Positions 11,114-21,829 of a stretch of DNA of 64,000 nt are shown here, in pieces. The translations under genes and the position numbers were made by a program. Within the stretch, counting starts at the first letter, position 1, and every line of letters starts with the position of its first letter. The notes beneath the pieces were generated by a model. The model was not told the origin of the DNA. It was given only the letters and a program-made list of their open reading frames with translations, and ran no database searches. This stretch comes from Arenicola marina (taxonomy: Eukaryota > Annelida > Polychaeta > Arenicolidae): the NCBI GenBank assembly GCA_964019135.1, contig OZ025260.1, positions 29,754,254-29,818,253 on the forward strand, read 5' to 3'.

Positions 11114-11535
11114 TCAAAAGAAATTACAATGCCCTGATCTCTTCATAGATGAAAACAAAATAGAACGAGTGGACAGTTTCAATTTACTAGGTCTCACAAT
11201 TGACAAGCACCTAAACTGGCACTGCCATACACGTAAGATAGCTGCAAAAATTAATAAGGTTACCGGCATACTTTTCAAGTTGAAAAATGTGCTTCCTCCA
11301 CATATCTTAGTCACTATTTACAATTCTTTAATTGTGCCACATCTCTATTACTGTATACTTGCCTGGGGTAACCAAATAGATACCACTTTTAGCCAGTCGC
11401 TTATTTTCGCTAGTTCGGCGTTTAGTTCTCCAATATTAGGTGTATCTGTTTCCAAAGTGCTGAAAAGTGTGGTGTCATCTGCATATATTATAGCTTTGAA
11501 AAGTTCACTTGCATATTCGATACAAAATGAATAGT
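11091..11535 (+). pseudogene. Rearranged LINE reverse transcriptase fragment (jockey/CR1-like)
   Basis: On the plus strand, 11,091-11,390 encodes a typical post-catalytic RT stretch: a FNLLGLTIDKHLNW-type segment, then KINKVTGILFKLK, then PHILVTIYNSLIVPHLYYCILAWG. On the minus strand, 11,535-11,394 encodes the catalytic region, with YADD at 11,485-11,474 and LNAEL.KISDWL after it. In an intact element the YADD part lies just upstream of the first part on one strand. Here they face opposite ways, so an internal inversion has occurred. The open frame of 149 codons across the junction is fortuitous and has no ATG at its start. Confidence 0.85.
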
Positions 11536-11639
11536 TTCATGATGTGTCAGTTCTCCACGTCTAGTAGTGTTCTTATCAAAGCGGATAATGGGTGTTTTAG
11601 GCCACCTTTCTGCACATATAGGCCGAGATGGGTCAACGT

Positions 11640-11762
11640 GCCTCACAGGATGATGAAGGATGAAGGGATGAAACATCCTCTAGATTAGGTGCCCGGTCTC
11701 AGACTTGAACCCAGGACCTGCGGTTTAATGGGCGAACCGCTACACCACCGAGGCCCCCTATT
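11640..11762 (-). mobile_element. tRNA-derived SINE-like element
   Basis: The minus strand starts 'ggggcctcggtggtgtagcgg', an A-box-like sequence, and 36 bp later has 'gggttcaagtct', a B-box-like sequence. The acceptor stem does not pair and the T-stem has mismatches, so it is not a functional tRNA. It continues into 'ggcacctaatct..gatgtttcatccc', shared with 1565-1620. Confidence 0.7.
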
Positions 11763-11764
11763 AG

Positions 11765-12000
11765 AGGGCCTCTACTGGGCTACATCCAAGCGCGACTTTT
11801 TTGCCCATCATTTACCATAGTATTCGAGTTTGGAGATTAAAAGAAGTCCTCTCACTAACGATAATGTTGAATACCTTATTGTTTCGGAATCGTTATCACT
11901 ACCAAACGCAGATGTGAATCTGAAACGACCAAAACTTTCAGAATGTGTTAAGCCTTATTCGCATTGATTTTATTTTGAAATGTCCTTGATAACTATATAA
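11765..12000 (+). repeat. Partial module p, then unassigned AT-rich DNA
   Basis: The stretch 11,780-11,860 repeats 'gg.tacatccaagc', 'catcatttacca..g.attcg' and 'ttggag.tta.aa'. The rest up to the unit edge has no match. Confidence 0.6.
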
Positions 12001-13544
12001 ATTATGTAAACACTTTAAGGTCGACAGCGGGTGGGGTTCAAAAACATTTGCTCGACAAAATGTTTCTCTTTATTCTCTAAATAAAGATTGTTTATGGATC
12101 TACTTGAAAATGTAATAAACGTCGCTTAACGTCGACAATAGCAAAGTGCACATGATAAATACATATAAAATAGGCCAAACATGCGGAATTATCACATTTT
12201 TGCATTTCGGTGCGTGTAACATATAACGTACTTGCCAATTTGGCGAAGGAACTAATTTGATGCGCCATGGTTTGATATCAGGTGTCATTGGAACCTAAAA
12301 ATGCTAAACAACGTGTTTTAATTTGTGTCTGAACAAATGCGCTAGGCATCACCGGCTCCGGACCTTAATTGGAATTGCAATATGTCGGTCAAAAAGTCAC
12401 ACTGGCTTGTCTTCTGATTATTTGTATATGTAAATTATTCACGTGTTAGGTTAGTTCGCGATCTTATTGTAAGTCTCTACAGGTAAGTATGAAATGAAGC
12501 GAATTTCAAGTGTGACTTTTGCTGTATTTCAATATGACGAATAATATATTCAGGAAGATAAAGGCGGAGGGACAAAAGAGAGATGGGCATGCGCAAACTC
12601 CCTTTTTACCTAGTTTTCATTCATTGGAATCCCACATGCTAGCACCATATTGAATGGCGATTGCCAATACATACGTGTATTTCTGTCTTGTGTACAGCTT
12701 AATAAGCATCTGCAAAATTCCGTAGTTTTATCTCGTGATTCTCCTGATGTGCCCCTTTCTGTACAGCGTTGTCCTGCCCCCACCCCCCTCGTCCGCTGCA
12801 ACCACAGTATCTTGCTATCTCTCCCGTTCTCTGTCCATCTCTCCCTCTCCCCTTCTCCTTCCCCCTCTTCAGCTGTAGCGGTTCACCAACAATGCAACAT
12901 TAAGATAACATTTGGAACTTTTGTCCCAGCACGAGGCTCTCTTTCCTCCCAGACCCAGTGCCATATTCATTCATTGCGGTCCCTTTTTAATCCACGACGG
13001 CTCCAGGTGGCAATTACGCACTTTGCTGTAATAGCACAGATCGTTCAGCTAATTAAAGTACAATTTACAACCGCACCCACAATCCACTATTCTGGTTGTC
13101 GGCGCCATTCGCCCAAAGCATAAAGCGCAAGGCGATTGGCATAGCACGATTATTGGCATACGATATGAGACGGTGCCCCATAAAATAAAGCTTGGGAAAA
13201 AGAACTGAGCACGAACTTATAAACGTACATGTCCGGTGCGATATTTCGTCGCTTCCTGTTTTGCCCCAAGTTCAAGAGCAATAATTTGTTCACGTTGGTT
13301 TGATCTGCGATTAACGCTGTGGCAATTCTGGGAACAAAGAAACAAAGCGTGCGCCGGCTTAACGATCACCTTAAGGTATGAAGCACATTCTGGATCAATA
13401 TCAGGAAGTATTTAAAGGGCTAACGTGTATACATATTTGCCATTTATAAACTGACACGAAGACGCGGCCTCACATCATTGGGAATTGTATTTTATATAGT
13501 GTAATTACAATTATAATTTATAGTTCTCCAACGCACCACCAAAC

Positions 13545-13822
13545 ACGGGGTGGTATTTTATACATTGATGGGTATGAGGGGTTTTCGCGATAAAGGCCCC
13601 CCCCCTTTTTCACATCCAAAATCCGCTCAGAAGGGATATTTTTTCCGTTGACCAGCTCTTGATGTCACACATTTTTAGAGCCTCCCCCCCCCCCCCCCCG
13701 GTCGCAAGTTCTTTTCTTTTTCATCACCAATATCCGCTCCCTCAGGAGCTAGGGGCACGCCCCCCCCCCCTCTCTACCAGATTCGTACAACAGACCCCTC
13801 CCCACATCGGGCCACCAAAGCA
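13545..13822. repeat. Insertion with internal C-tract duplication
   Basis: Compared with 5405-5430 in copy 1, about 275 bp are added between matching sequence 'ccaa.gca' flanks. The insertion holds three C-homopolymer runs (about 13,600, 13,685-13,699 and 13,760). It also has a doubled phrase of the form 'tttttca..ccaa.atccgctc' (13,606-13,628 and 13,718-13,742). Its origin is unknown; C-tract slippage plus local duplication is plausible. Confidence 0.65.
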
Positions 13823-16449
13823 TTGGGTATTATGTCCCTAAAACCAAGGCACCTCCTAAAAATAGTAGCAATGAGCTGTACTCCCCCCAGCTTGATGACA
13901 ACGGTTCGTTATTCTACATTTGGTAGCCAAATTCCTGAATTCAATACATCAGTTGTAATGATGTCTCCATATGGGTGGCTTTCATACCGGCTTGGACCGA
14001 ATTATCCAAGATTATCTCCTGATTTTGCGCAGTAACTCGCTATAATGCCAGGCCGCAGACCACTTTATAATGTCAGACCGCGGACCACTCTATTGCACGG
14101 TGTCAGCGATAGTTATGACTTAATGACTTAATGACGCGCAGTAGCATTTCAACCCTACAGTCTCTGCAATCAGCCACATCAGAGGCCGGGCGATAAAAGG
14201 GAGCCACGTGATTTGATGCCTTTGCAACGCGACGATGAGACATATTATAGCGCACGACATAACAGTGCCAGCGGAGGACTGTGAGATTGGGGCCTTAGAT
14301 GGATAGCGATAGGGAGGGTTGGGAATGGCTTGGGGGTGGCGGTGGGGGAAGGGTGACAGTGAGAGAGGGTGGCGGCTGGGGAAGTGTGGCAGTGAGGAAC
14401 GGTGGCAGGGCGGGAGAGTGACGGTGGGGAAGGGTAGCAGTGAGACAGTTACGGCGAAGGTTGCGCCTTGCAATTGTAATTCTTTGATACTAATTCAATA
14501 AGAGGAGAATTTATCATGCATAACTCTCATATTGGAATGCTTAAGTATATTCCATCGCCTGCGTGGAATTTCATTATCATGTCACATTATAAATCCTCTC
14601 ACGTTATACAAATATCACTCAGCAGAACCGCAACATATCTTGGCATTACTTGAAAAAGACCAATGATTTATTTGGCTATGGTACATATGATTATGTTATG
14701 TCATGTTTTCATTTGTACATAAGCGGGAGAAGAGACACGAGGGCATGCCATTGACCCCGCCCAGCCATCAGTTCTTATTATTAGACCTTCCACAATATAT
14801 GCAAATCTGTTGATCTGTGCAAGTTTTCCATTATTAATATTAAAACAATTTACGCATCTTATCGCATAGATATAGCTGGTGGTACTCGGTACCTTTCCAT
14901 AACGTAAGCCATTACTAAATAATGTCTTGGGTGAGGATACCAATATCCAAAAGCTATAACTGTTTTATTTCATAGCGCAAAACATTACCCATTATCCTGC
15001 TTTATGTAGCCACAGTCAAGGCGTAGACTCGTTACCCATGAATCACCAAAACGAATGCAGCGCCACCAATCAAGTTTCTATTCACCTTGGTCGCCAACAC
15101 CTGCACTGCGTATAACTATATATAGCGTTATTGGTTTACGTGTCCCGGTAGCTGGACTGCAAGCACGGCGACGTAGCCACACTGATATATCTCTCACTGG
15201 TGTTCCGTTTCTTCCCACCCCGACCTCCATCCTCAAACCGAGCCATTGTCTTACCAGTGACGACAGTTGCTGACGTCACGCGGCGAGCCTCTCCCACTAA
15301 AAACGAGCAATATCTCATCTCAAGTAGAAACTGCTTTACTCACCTGCCAATCATGCTCAGCAATTAGACGCCATCTAAGGGGTGCTGCTATTATAAAATT
15401 GCCAAATCAAGCAATATTACTAAACAGGCGCGTTTTTACTGGAAAGAGATTTTTGACTGAAAGAGCAATTATCATGACACAAACAGCCTGCGATCAACCC
15501 GTAGAGTTCTTCGAGGCACACATGCTATGGCCCAATATGGACATCGGTCCGGCGTTTGGGCTTTAAAACTAAGCACACCGGACTATTTATATTGATAGTA
15601 AGGAGCTTATTTTTGGATGTGTATTTCATAAGGTAGAAGACATGATGCTTCCGGATTACTGCGGCCAATATCCTTGATGGGGACTTCAATCTACGTCGCG
15701 ATGGCGAATAAGCCATCACTCGGAAAGTAATAGCAAACATTTATTTAGTCCTACTCTATAATCATGAAACAAAAAGTTCTTCATCTACGAATACGTAACA
15801 GGAAGACATCTAGTGGATAATCTGATGGTCATATCAAACACCCGATTGGGCCATTGGGTGCAGCTTTCCTTACAAACGTGGCTTGACTTTCGTTTCGTTT
15901 TCTTTGCCCATCCCCTGCCTGGTAAAAGAAAACCCAAAACAAATTTCACACCGTGAAGTTTTAAAATATTATGTTGCACCTCGACGAATTCCCCCATCTA
16001 TTTAAAGAGACGTGTGTGCTGTGATGTCGATCGAACTTGGTAATCAATCACTAATGCGTCGTGTAAAAATTAAATGTCCACACTGTAAGGCTTTAGCATT
16101 TAACCAACACGATATCTGCATCAGGCAGAGGGGGGTGGATGATAGGGGTGGCGGGGGGATTTTTGTGCTTCCCCTAACCACCCCCGTTCCGAGGACCAAG
16201 CGTTCCATCATGGTCACATGTAAACTCATCAGTGGCATCAGTCAAACCTTGTGACATGTCAGAACTCATGGCGGCAGAAATACTAAGAAAGCAACGATCC
16301 CGACACCGATAAAAACCTGGAAGTAGAATTCTGGCATGTCTTTACGCTGGAGATATTATTCCCGATAACTGTACCATCCATCAATGTCATCATACTACTT
16401 TTTAACGTTTAGCCTTTCAGAAGAGTTTCAGGTGGATCTGGCGCTGATT

Positions 16450-17030
16450 TATCGGTCCACAACATCCCACAAATCATCAAATTACCCAAAGTCAGTTGCT
16501 AATCTTGTCATTTCCAACAGCGAGCTTTCAGTCCTATTTGTAGCATGCAATATGCAAACACGTGTCCCTGATCATTCTGCAACTGTTGGGGTTTGGTTGT
16601 GAAACGTAAATTATGCGCCCATTGTGACTAACCATCTGCTGTTTTTGAAAGGAGTACGTCACATCTATGGCCATTCTTTTTTATTATTTATGTGTTCACC
16701 TTACCAATCATTTGAGACATTATATGTTGAACAAACGTGGTCGCAATGAGTTCCCATTAGGCTACCAAGCTGTACAATGCCAAGTCGCCTGGCTCCTCAT
16801 GGTAATATCCTCCAGCAATAGAAGCGTAACGCAGTCACGGCACAGTGTTATTAGCCATAATGCCCCAACACAGACAGAGATACACATTAATTTAACCTTT
16901 GTCGCAAACTATTCAGCCTTTCGACTGACATAACAATTATGTGCAAAGCAAGCAGCCCATTATCAACCATGAATGGTATAGTTCCAAAAAGCACACTGTA
17001 GTTGGTTCGATATGGACAGTCCGCGGACAA
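16450..17030. other. Part of unit copy 2 without an assigned module
   Basis: Weak matches to 7990-8130 ('aatgccaagt.gcct.gct', 'cagcaatagaagcg') are visible. The rest has no match in copy 1. No plausible gene. Confidence 0.5.
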
Positions 17031-17479
17031 CAATTTACCGCATGAGTCACGTCGCAACTTGTGGTCGAAAGTTGACATCTCCCATGACATCCAACGATCC
17101 ATTTATTACCATAAGCCAGTTCTTTTTATCTGCCAGTCATCATCAGCAAGTAAAATCGATCAAAACTACCTCCGATTCCTCCGTGTAGTGCGATATAATA
17201 ACAGACACAGCAATCATCATCAACATTCAGCAATCAACCATGTTTGCTAAATTCTTTGAGGCATACAGTCTTTGGCCACTTATAGACATCGGCCGACACT
17301 GATTTGCCGCTTGACTTTACTGAACACATCGTTCTATGTATCTTAGTTTTAATTAGTTTCTGATATATACCTTCAGTTCAAAGAACAGACGACAAAATGG
17401 GTTCGGGTTATAGCGACCTAGATGTGTGGATAAACATATATCGTGTTATGTCACATCTAGCGCCATTGTTGTTCATGTC

Positions 17480-17930
17480 ATCAACATAATGTGCATAAAA
17501 GAGAGTTAAATATTCCTGCTTTATATATACATTCAGAAAAAGGTATACATTTAAACATGGCCTTAGAGGAGAGACTCGGTCCGTATTGCCAGGGAATCCG
17601 TGCTGACGAAGTCGAATATCAAATTCATTTTCTACTTAAATGTCATTTATACGCCGATCTTCGACAAAAGTATATTAGCGCAGTTTATTATAATTATCCA
17701 CCAATAGACAGTTTCGTGCAATTGATGAGCAGCGAAAACGAGAAGACATTTTAGGGACTAGGTACATTTATCGTCGTTACCTTGAGAAAGAGAATGCAAG
17801 ATGTGTTATTTCTACTTTAACGCAATTTTTGGTCGCTGTGTGTTTTTTTCTTTTCTCGGTTGTATTAAATAATTGTACCAGGGCTGGAGGGCAGCCAAAG
17901 TACGCAATAGACAGTTATTATTATATCTAC
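17480..17930 (+). pseudogene. LINE ORF2 C-terminal remnant and 3' end, copy in unit 2
   Basis: Paired with 9196-9575. The frame from 17,557 reads PYC.., E.EYQIHF, LLKCHLYADLRQKY and continues to MSSENEKTF, then stops at 17,752. The first knuckle cysteine is replaced by glycine (G-P-Y-C rather than C-S-Y-C in copy 1). The copies therefore carry different lesions, as expected for neutral decay after duplication. The 3' end again has 'ttgtaccagggctgg'. Confidence 0.75.
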
Positions 17931-18360
17931 ATCTGTAGACCTCATACCAGCCTTTGCTTTACCGAACACACACACGCCTATAACGTATGAATGCCAAATG
18001 AAAACAAAAAGCCAGGAGATAAATAATAGATATATTGGACAGGACCAGAGAACAGGTTCGTGATACGTCAGTTCTCTTTGTCTGGTAACGACGTTATAAA
18101 GGCACCAAGGCCGCTAGTGGGTTACATCCAGGCCCTCCGTGCACTCCATCATTTACCACGGCATTCGTTTCTGGAGCTTATAAAAAGGCCTTCCACTCAG
18201 GGAAATGCGTTATTGCCTCGGCATTATTACCACACGACAGAGGTCGTGATGTTGCCCTATATAGACGCAAAACCTTTGATCAGGCCGACACATTAACCAT
18301 GCAATTTCAGGCCATTATTACTGATACCACCGACCTCCTGATGCCCCGGTGCCTCCCCCG

Positions 18361-18965
18361 CCCCCTCACCTCCCCTACCATCCGCAGGCTCTTTGTTCTT
18401 TGCACCGTCACACATTACTGGCATAGATAAGATGTGGCGTGTTATCTCTCCTATGACCCCCAAAGCTCCCACGTTGTCGGGTTTTGGGTTATGTCCCTTG
18501 CCTCATTAGGGGTGCATGGCGTGTGCACCGTACCTACGCCCACAGGCTGGCGGGGTTAAGGACGCCGCACGCATGGTCACCGCCTGTCACACTTATCCCG
18601 GCGCCATACCCCAAACATTGTACTTGATGGATATCCTGGCTACTGACCAGGTCATCAGACCACGAAACCAGCCCCTTGATCAAGCCATAAGGTGACATTG
18701 GTTGGCGGCGGCCCACTAAGAGTGATTTCTCCCATTTGCCGCCGACAAACAACCAGCGGTGAACAGTTAGAAAGTGTCCCAGAGGCAACTCAACAGGCAG
18801 CAACACCAAACCCTATTTTCTATCAACTTCTGGTCAGTTCGCCATACAGAACCCGAGACACCGTTCAATACCAATGATATTGGAGATCCCAAAGAGCTGG
18901 TAACATGCCAGTGATTGCGGCCGCACCCCAAGGGGCGAGGAGGGCACGTCGTAAAGTGTAACAAC
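18361..18965 (+). repeat. Module P
   Basis: Phrases shared with 10.6-11.06 and 43.4-43.93 kb are 'aggggtgcatgg', 'acgccgcacgcatggtcacc', 'acattgtacttgatgg.tatcctgg', 'gaccaggtcatcag' and 'gcacgtcgtaaa'. The short ORFs here recur in the other P copies only because the DNA is similar. Confidence 0.75.
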
Positions 18966-19255
18966 TTCCCTGTGTTGTGCTAACAATTCAATCTGTCTGT
19001 CGGCAACCAAGTTGTAAAATGACTCCAAAAAAATCTCTCGCCGTGGTCGCAAGTTGACGCATCTAATGATGTCCATCGATTCATCCCAAAGAGCCCATTA
19101 CTATAAGGCGGTTCTTGTCATCTGCTAACCATCATCAGACAATAAATTCGCAAAAAAATACCGCCGATTCCCCCGTGTAGGGCGACTTAACTACGTACAC
19201 AACAATCATCATCAGCAAACATCAAGCAATCAACCGTGCTCGCTAAAGTTTTCCG
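18966..19255 (+). repeat. Extra copy of the 8.70-8.89 / 17.03-17.25 kb sub-block
   Basis: The phrases 'cgcaagttgacgcatct', 'tcttgtcatctgctaacc' and 'aaacatcaagcaatcaacc' match both unit copies. A third copy of this sub-block thus follows module P directly. Confidence 0.7.
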
Positions 19256-20050
19256 TTATTAATATTTGACATGACTAAATAAAAAGGTTTGTGATGCCTC
19301 AGTTCTCCTTGTCCAGCAGTGTTCATATTAAAGCAGATACTTTGTGTTTTTCTATGCCCTTTATCGCCTAGTATTGGTTCAAGAAATAGTCTAATATTGG
19401 CCTCTAGAAATATCTTCGTAAATACGTGAATTCAATTGCATTTCGGCCGTATTCTTTTCGAGTCTATAATAGTGCTTGATGCAATGGTTCCCATACTAAA
19501 GGACTGAAACAGTTGTTGGCTACTTGCAGTATTATACATATTTTTTTAATAACTAACGTCAGGTCATTTATAACTTAGCTATATGGGGACAAATCTATTT
19601 CAAAACAACTTGATATAGTGTAAATCGGGCGCAAACTACCTTTCCTTGCAAACGTGGCTTTGCTTCCAATAATCTTCTACTCCCATCCAACGGCATGAAA
19701 AACCAAAACCATCAGTTGGCTGATGCGGACTTAAACAACGCTCTAATTCATGCCAAATGGCCCTCACATACGGGCACTCTGTACTCTGTATGCCTTAATT
19801 AAATCGTTCCTAGCACATCTAGTAATATCTTTCCCTTATTTATACATTGGTCTTGCCTTTCCCTTGGCATGACGTGCATTATTCCGTAAAAGTCAACAAG
19901 TTAATGCAACCCCTAAATTGAGTCCAGGCCAAACGCCATCCTTCGTTGTTTACAAGGCCCTCCATAAAACATCTTTCTAGCGCATTCTGATTTGAATCAT
20001 CATCGTACATTTTATTGTTTAGTTTTAGGCACGCCCTCAACAAAAGTCTC
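19256..20050. other. Fragmentary repeats and unassigned DNA
   Basis: 19,285-19,340 matches 11,535-11,585 ('gatg..tcagttctcc', 'gtccagcagtgttc'). 19,625-19,710 matches 7330-7400 and 15,840-15,930 ('cgggcgcaaactac', 'gcaaacgtggctt'). The remainder has no match that I can see, and no gene. Confidence 0.5.
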
Positions 20051-20054
20051 TAAA

Positions 20055-20145
20055 TTACTCAATTTCCAAACGAGTACATGATGTAAAGTGAGGACCCGCC
20101 AGCTAACGGGCTAACCACTTCACCACGGTGGCCCCCTGTCATTGA
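20055..20145 (-). mobile_element. Degraded tRNA-like SINE head
   Basis: The minus strand has 'ggggccaccgtggtgaagtgg' (A-box-like) and a poor B box. The adjacent 'tttccaaacgagtac' phrase is repeated at 21,749-21,764 beside another degraded head (to about 21,820). The two belong to one family. Confidence 0.5.
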
Positions 20146-20429
20146 TGAAATGTGTAGATCATTTCGGCCGTCAGACGAAATGTCTTTTTACATCGTGGAA
20201 CTCGGGCAAAAGCCTATTTCCAACGTGGATGGTCCGGGATTAACCAGGATTAATGTCGCACCGCATGGCGTAGACAATCTGCTTCAGTGAGGCTATATGT
20301 AGAGCGTTCAATCACGATTACAACCAGCTGTATTCAGCTTTACAAAACCGGAAGCTACCAACAGCCAAGGCACTCTAGCAGTCACGGAAGCCACATAAAG
20401 CTTGTTCAAACTTGAAGGTTCTTGATTTA

Positions 20430-20720
20430 CTAAGATTCCTCCTCGGGGCTGTAGGTGGATAGCGACAGGGAGAGATGGAGATGGCTTGAGGGTGGCGGCG
20501 AGGGAACAGTGACAGTGAGAGTGGGTGGCGGAGAGGAAGGGGTTCTGTGATGGTTGGTGGGGGTGGAGGTAGGATACAGTGACGAAGGATGGCCCTGGAA
20601 GGGGCGGGTGGATGAGGGTTGCACAGGGGAAAAAAGATATATTGGACAGGACCAAACAACAGGTTCGTGATGCGTCAGTTTCTTTGCCTGGTAGCCATGT
20701 TATAAAACACCAATTCATAT
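20430..20720 (+). repeat. Module c joined to a fragment of module p
   Basis: 20,455-20,560 carries the GGTGGCGG-rich c sequence. At 20,636 it switches abruptly to the p phrase ('atattggacaggacc', 'caggttcgtgatgcgtc', 'gtagccatgttataaa'). In the duplicated units these two modules are 3.5 kb apart, so this junction records a deletion or recombination. Confidence 0.75.
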
Positions 20721-20730
20721 GAGATTGTTC

Positions 20731-21067
20731 CGATGTCGCTAATAGGGGCTAACTGCGCTTGAAATGCCAGCAATACCTGCGTTAGTTTTCACGTTTTCAT
20801 TCACATATGTTAAGAATTTTATGACACATCCAATTCTAACGATGATTTAAGTGACATTGGCCTTCATAACATAAGGCGAGTTATCCGACGATTTGATGAA
20901 ACCGACGATGTCGCTAATAGGGGCTAACTGCGCTTGAAATGCCAGCAATACCTGCGTTAGTTTTCACGTTTTCATTCACATATGTTAAGAATTTTATGAC
21001 ACATCCAATTCTAACGATGATTTAAGTGACATTGGCCTTCATAACATAAGGCGAGTTATCCGACGAT
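20731..21067 (+). repeat. Perfect tandem duplication, 162 bp with a 13-bp spacer
   Basis: 20,731-20,892 and 20,906-21,067 are identical base for base as far as I can read, at a period of 175 bp. The sequence itself is the downstream part of module p (compare 9985-10,150). Perfect identity amid strongly diverged repeats implies a very recent duplication or an assembly artefact. Confidence 0.95.
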
Positions 21068-21109
21068 AGACGAAGCGCAATTTTAGCCAATTATTACTGA
21101 TTTCACCGG

Positions 21110-21670
21110 CCTCGTGCTACACCCTAACATTTGTCTGTCAACAAGAGACGCCCGTCAATAGGTTGACAAAGAAGCCAATCATTAGGTTGACCGCATCCGC
21201 AGGCTTCAGATTAATGTTCGTTTTTACTATCACACGACATTTGCATAGATATTTGCTGCCCTTTGTCGATGCGTCGGCGTGTTATTGCTCCTGTGGCCCT
21301 CTCGGGGCTCCATGCTTGTCAGGCCTTGTGTTCTGTCCCCTTTCCTCATTAGTTGTTCGCGTCGTGTGCACCGTACCCACGCCGACAAGCTGGCAGGGTT
21401 AGGACGCCGCACGCATGGTCACCGCCTGTCACACTTGTCCCGGCGCCATACCCCGGACATTGGACTTGCTGGGTATCCTGGCCACTTGCCGGGTCATCAG
21501 GCCACGAAGCCAACCCCTTGACGGCTGTAGATCTTTGAAATTTAACTGACTTCGAGTGGGCGCGGCCCACAGAGGGCGATTTCTCCCTGTTGCGGCCGAC
21601 AAGACGGCCAGCTCAATCTGTCCGTCGGCTATTATGTTGTCGTAAAATAAGAAATAGAGCTGCGGCAAGG
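21110..21670 (+). repeat. Module P
   Basis: Contains 'acatttgtctgtcaac', 'gtcgatgcgtcggcgtgtta', 'gacgccgcacgcatggtcacc', 'gccacgaagccaaccccttg' and 'gttgtcgtaaaa', matching 43.3-43.9 kb in order. It is followed at 21.74-21.82 kb by a degraded tRNA-like head. Confidence 0.75.
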
Positions 21671-21829
21671 GGGATACTTTCCACGTGCTGCCCCTTCACT
21701 AGAGCGATTCCGAGGACCAAGCGCCTCGCCGTGCTCCCATGTTGTTAGTTTCCAAACGAGTACAGGATATGAACACAGTACCCGCAGCCTCATGGGCTAG
21801 CGCGGATACTCCCTGTCAACAAAACCAAA

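Larger units (their letters stand above)
12001..18360 (+). repeat. Duplicated unit, copy 2 (about 6.4 kb)
   Basis: Collinear with copy 1 at 3781-10,310. Differences visible by eye are a 275-bp C/G-rich insertion at about 13,545-13,822 with no counterpart at 5405-5430, loss of most of module q, and extra sequence at 16.45-17.0 kb. It contains module h (12,720-13,115), module c (14,270-14,480), module s (14,880-15,620), module v (16,300-16,450), a LINE tail (17,480-17,930) and module p (17,930-18,360). Confidence 0.85.

Noticed and set aside
11701..11762. Functional tRNA gene on the minus strand
   Set aside because: A- and B-box-like sequences are present, but the acceptor stem does not pair and the T-stem is mismatched. 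It continues into a SINE body.
3874..12288. A 62-codon minus-strand ORF kept in both unit copies (3874-4062 and 12,100-12,288)
   Set aside because: The DNA copies differ at about nine positions and roughly seven change the residue. There is no purifying selection; the ORF survives because the duplication is recent.
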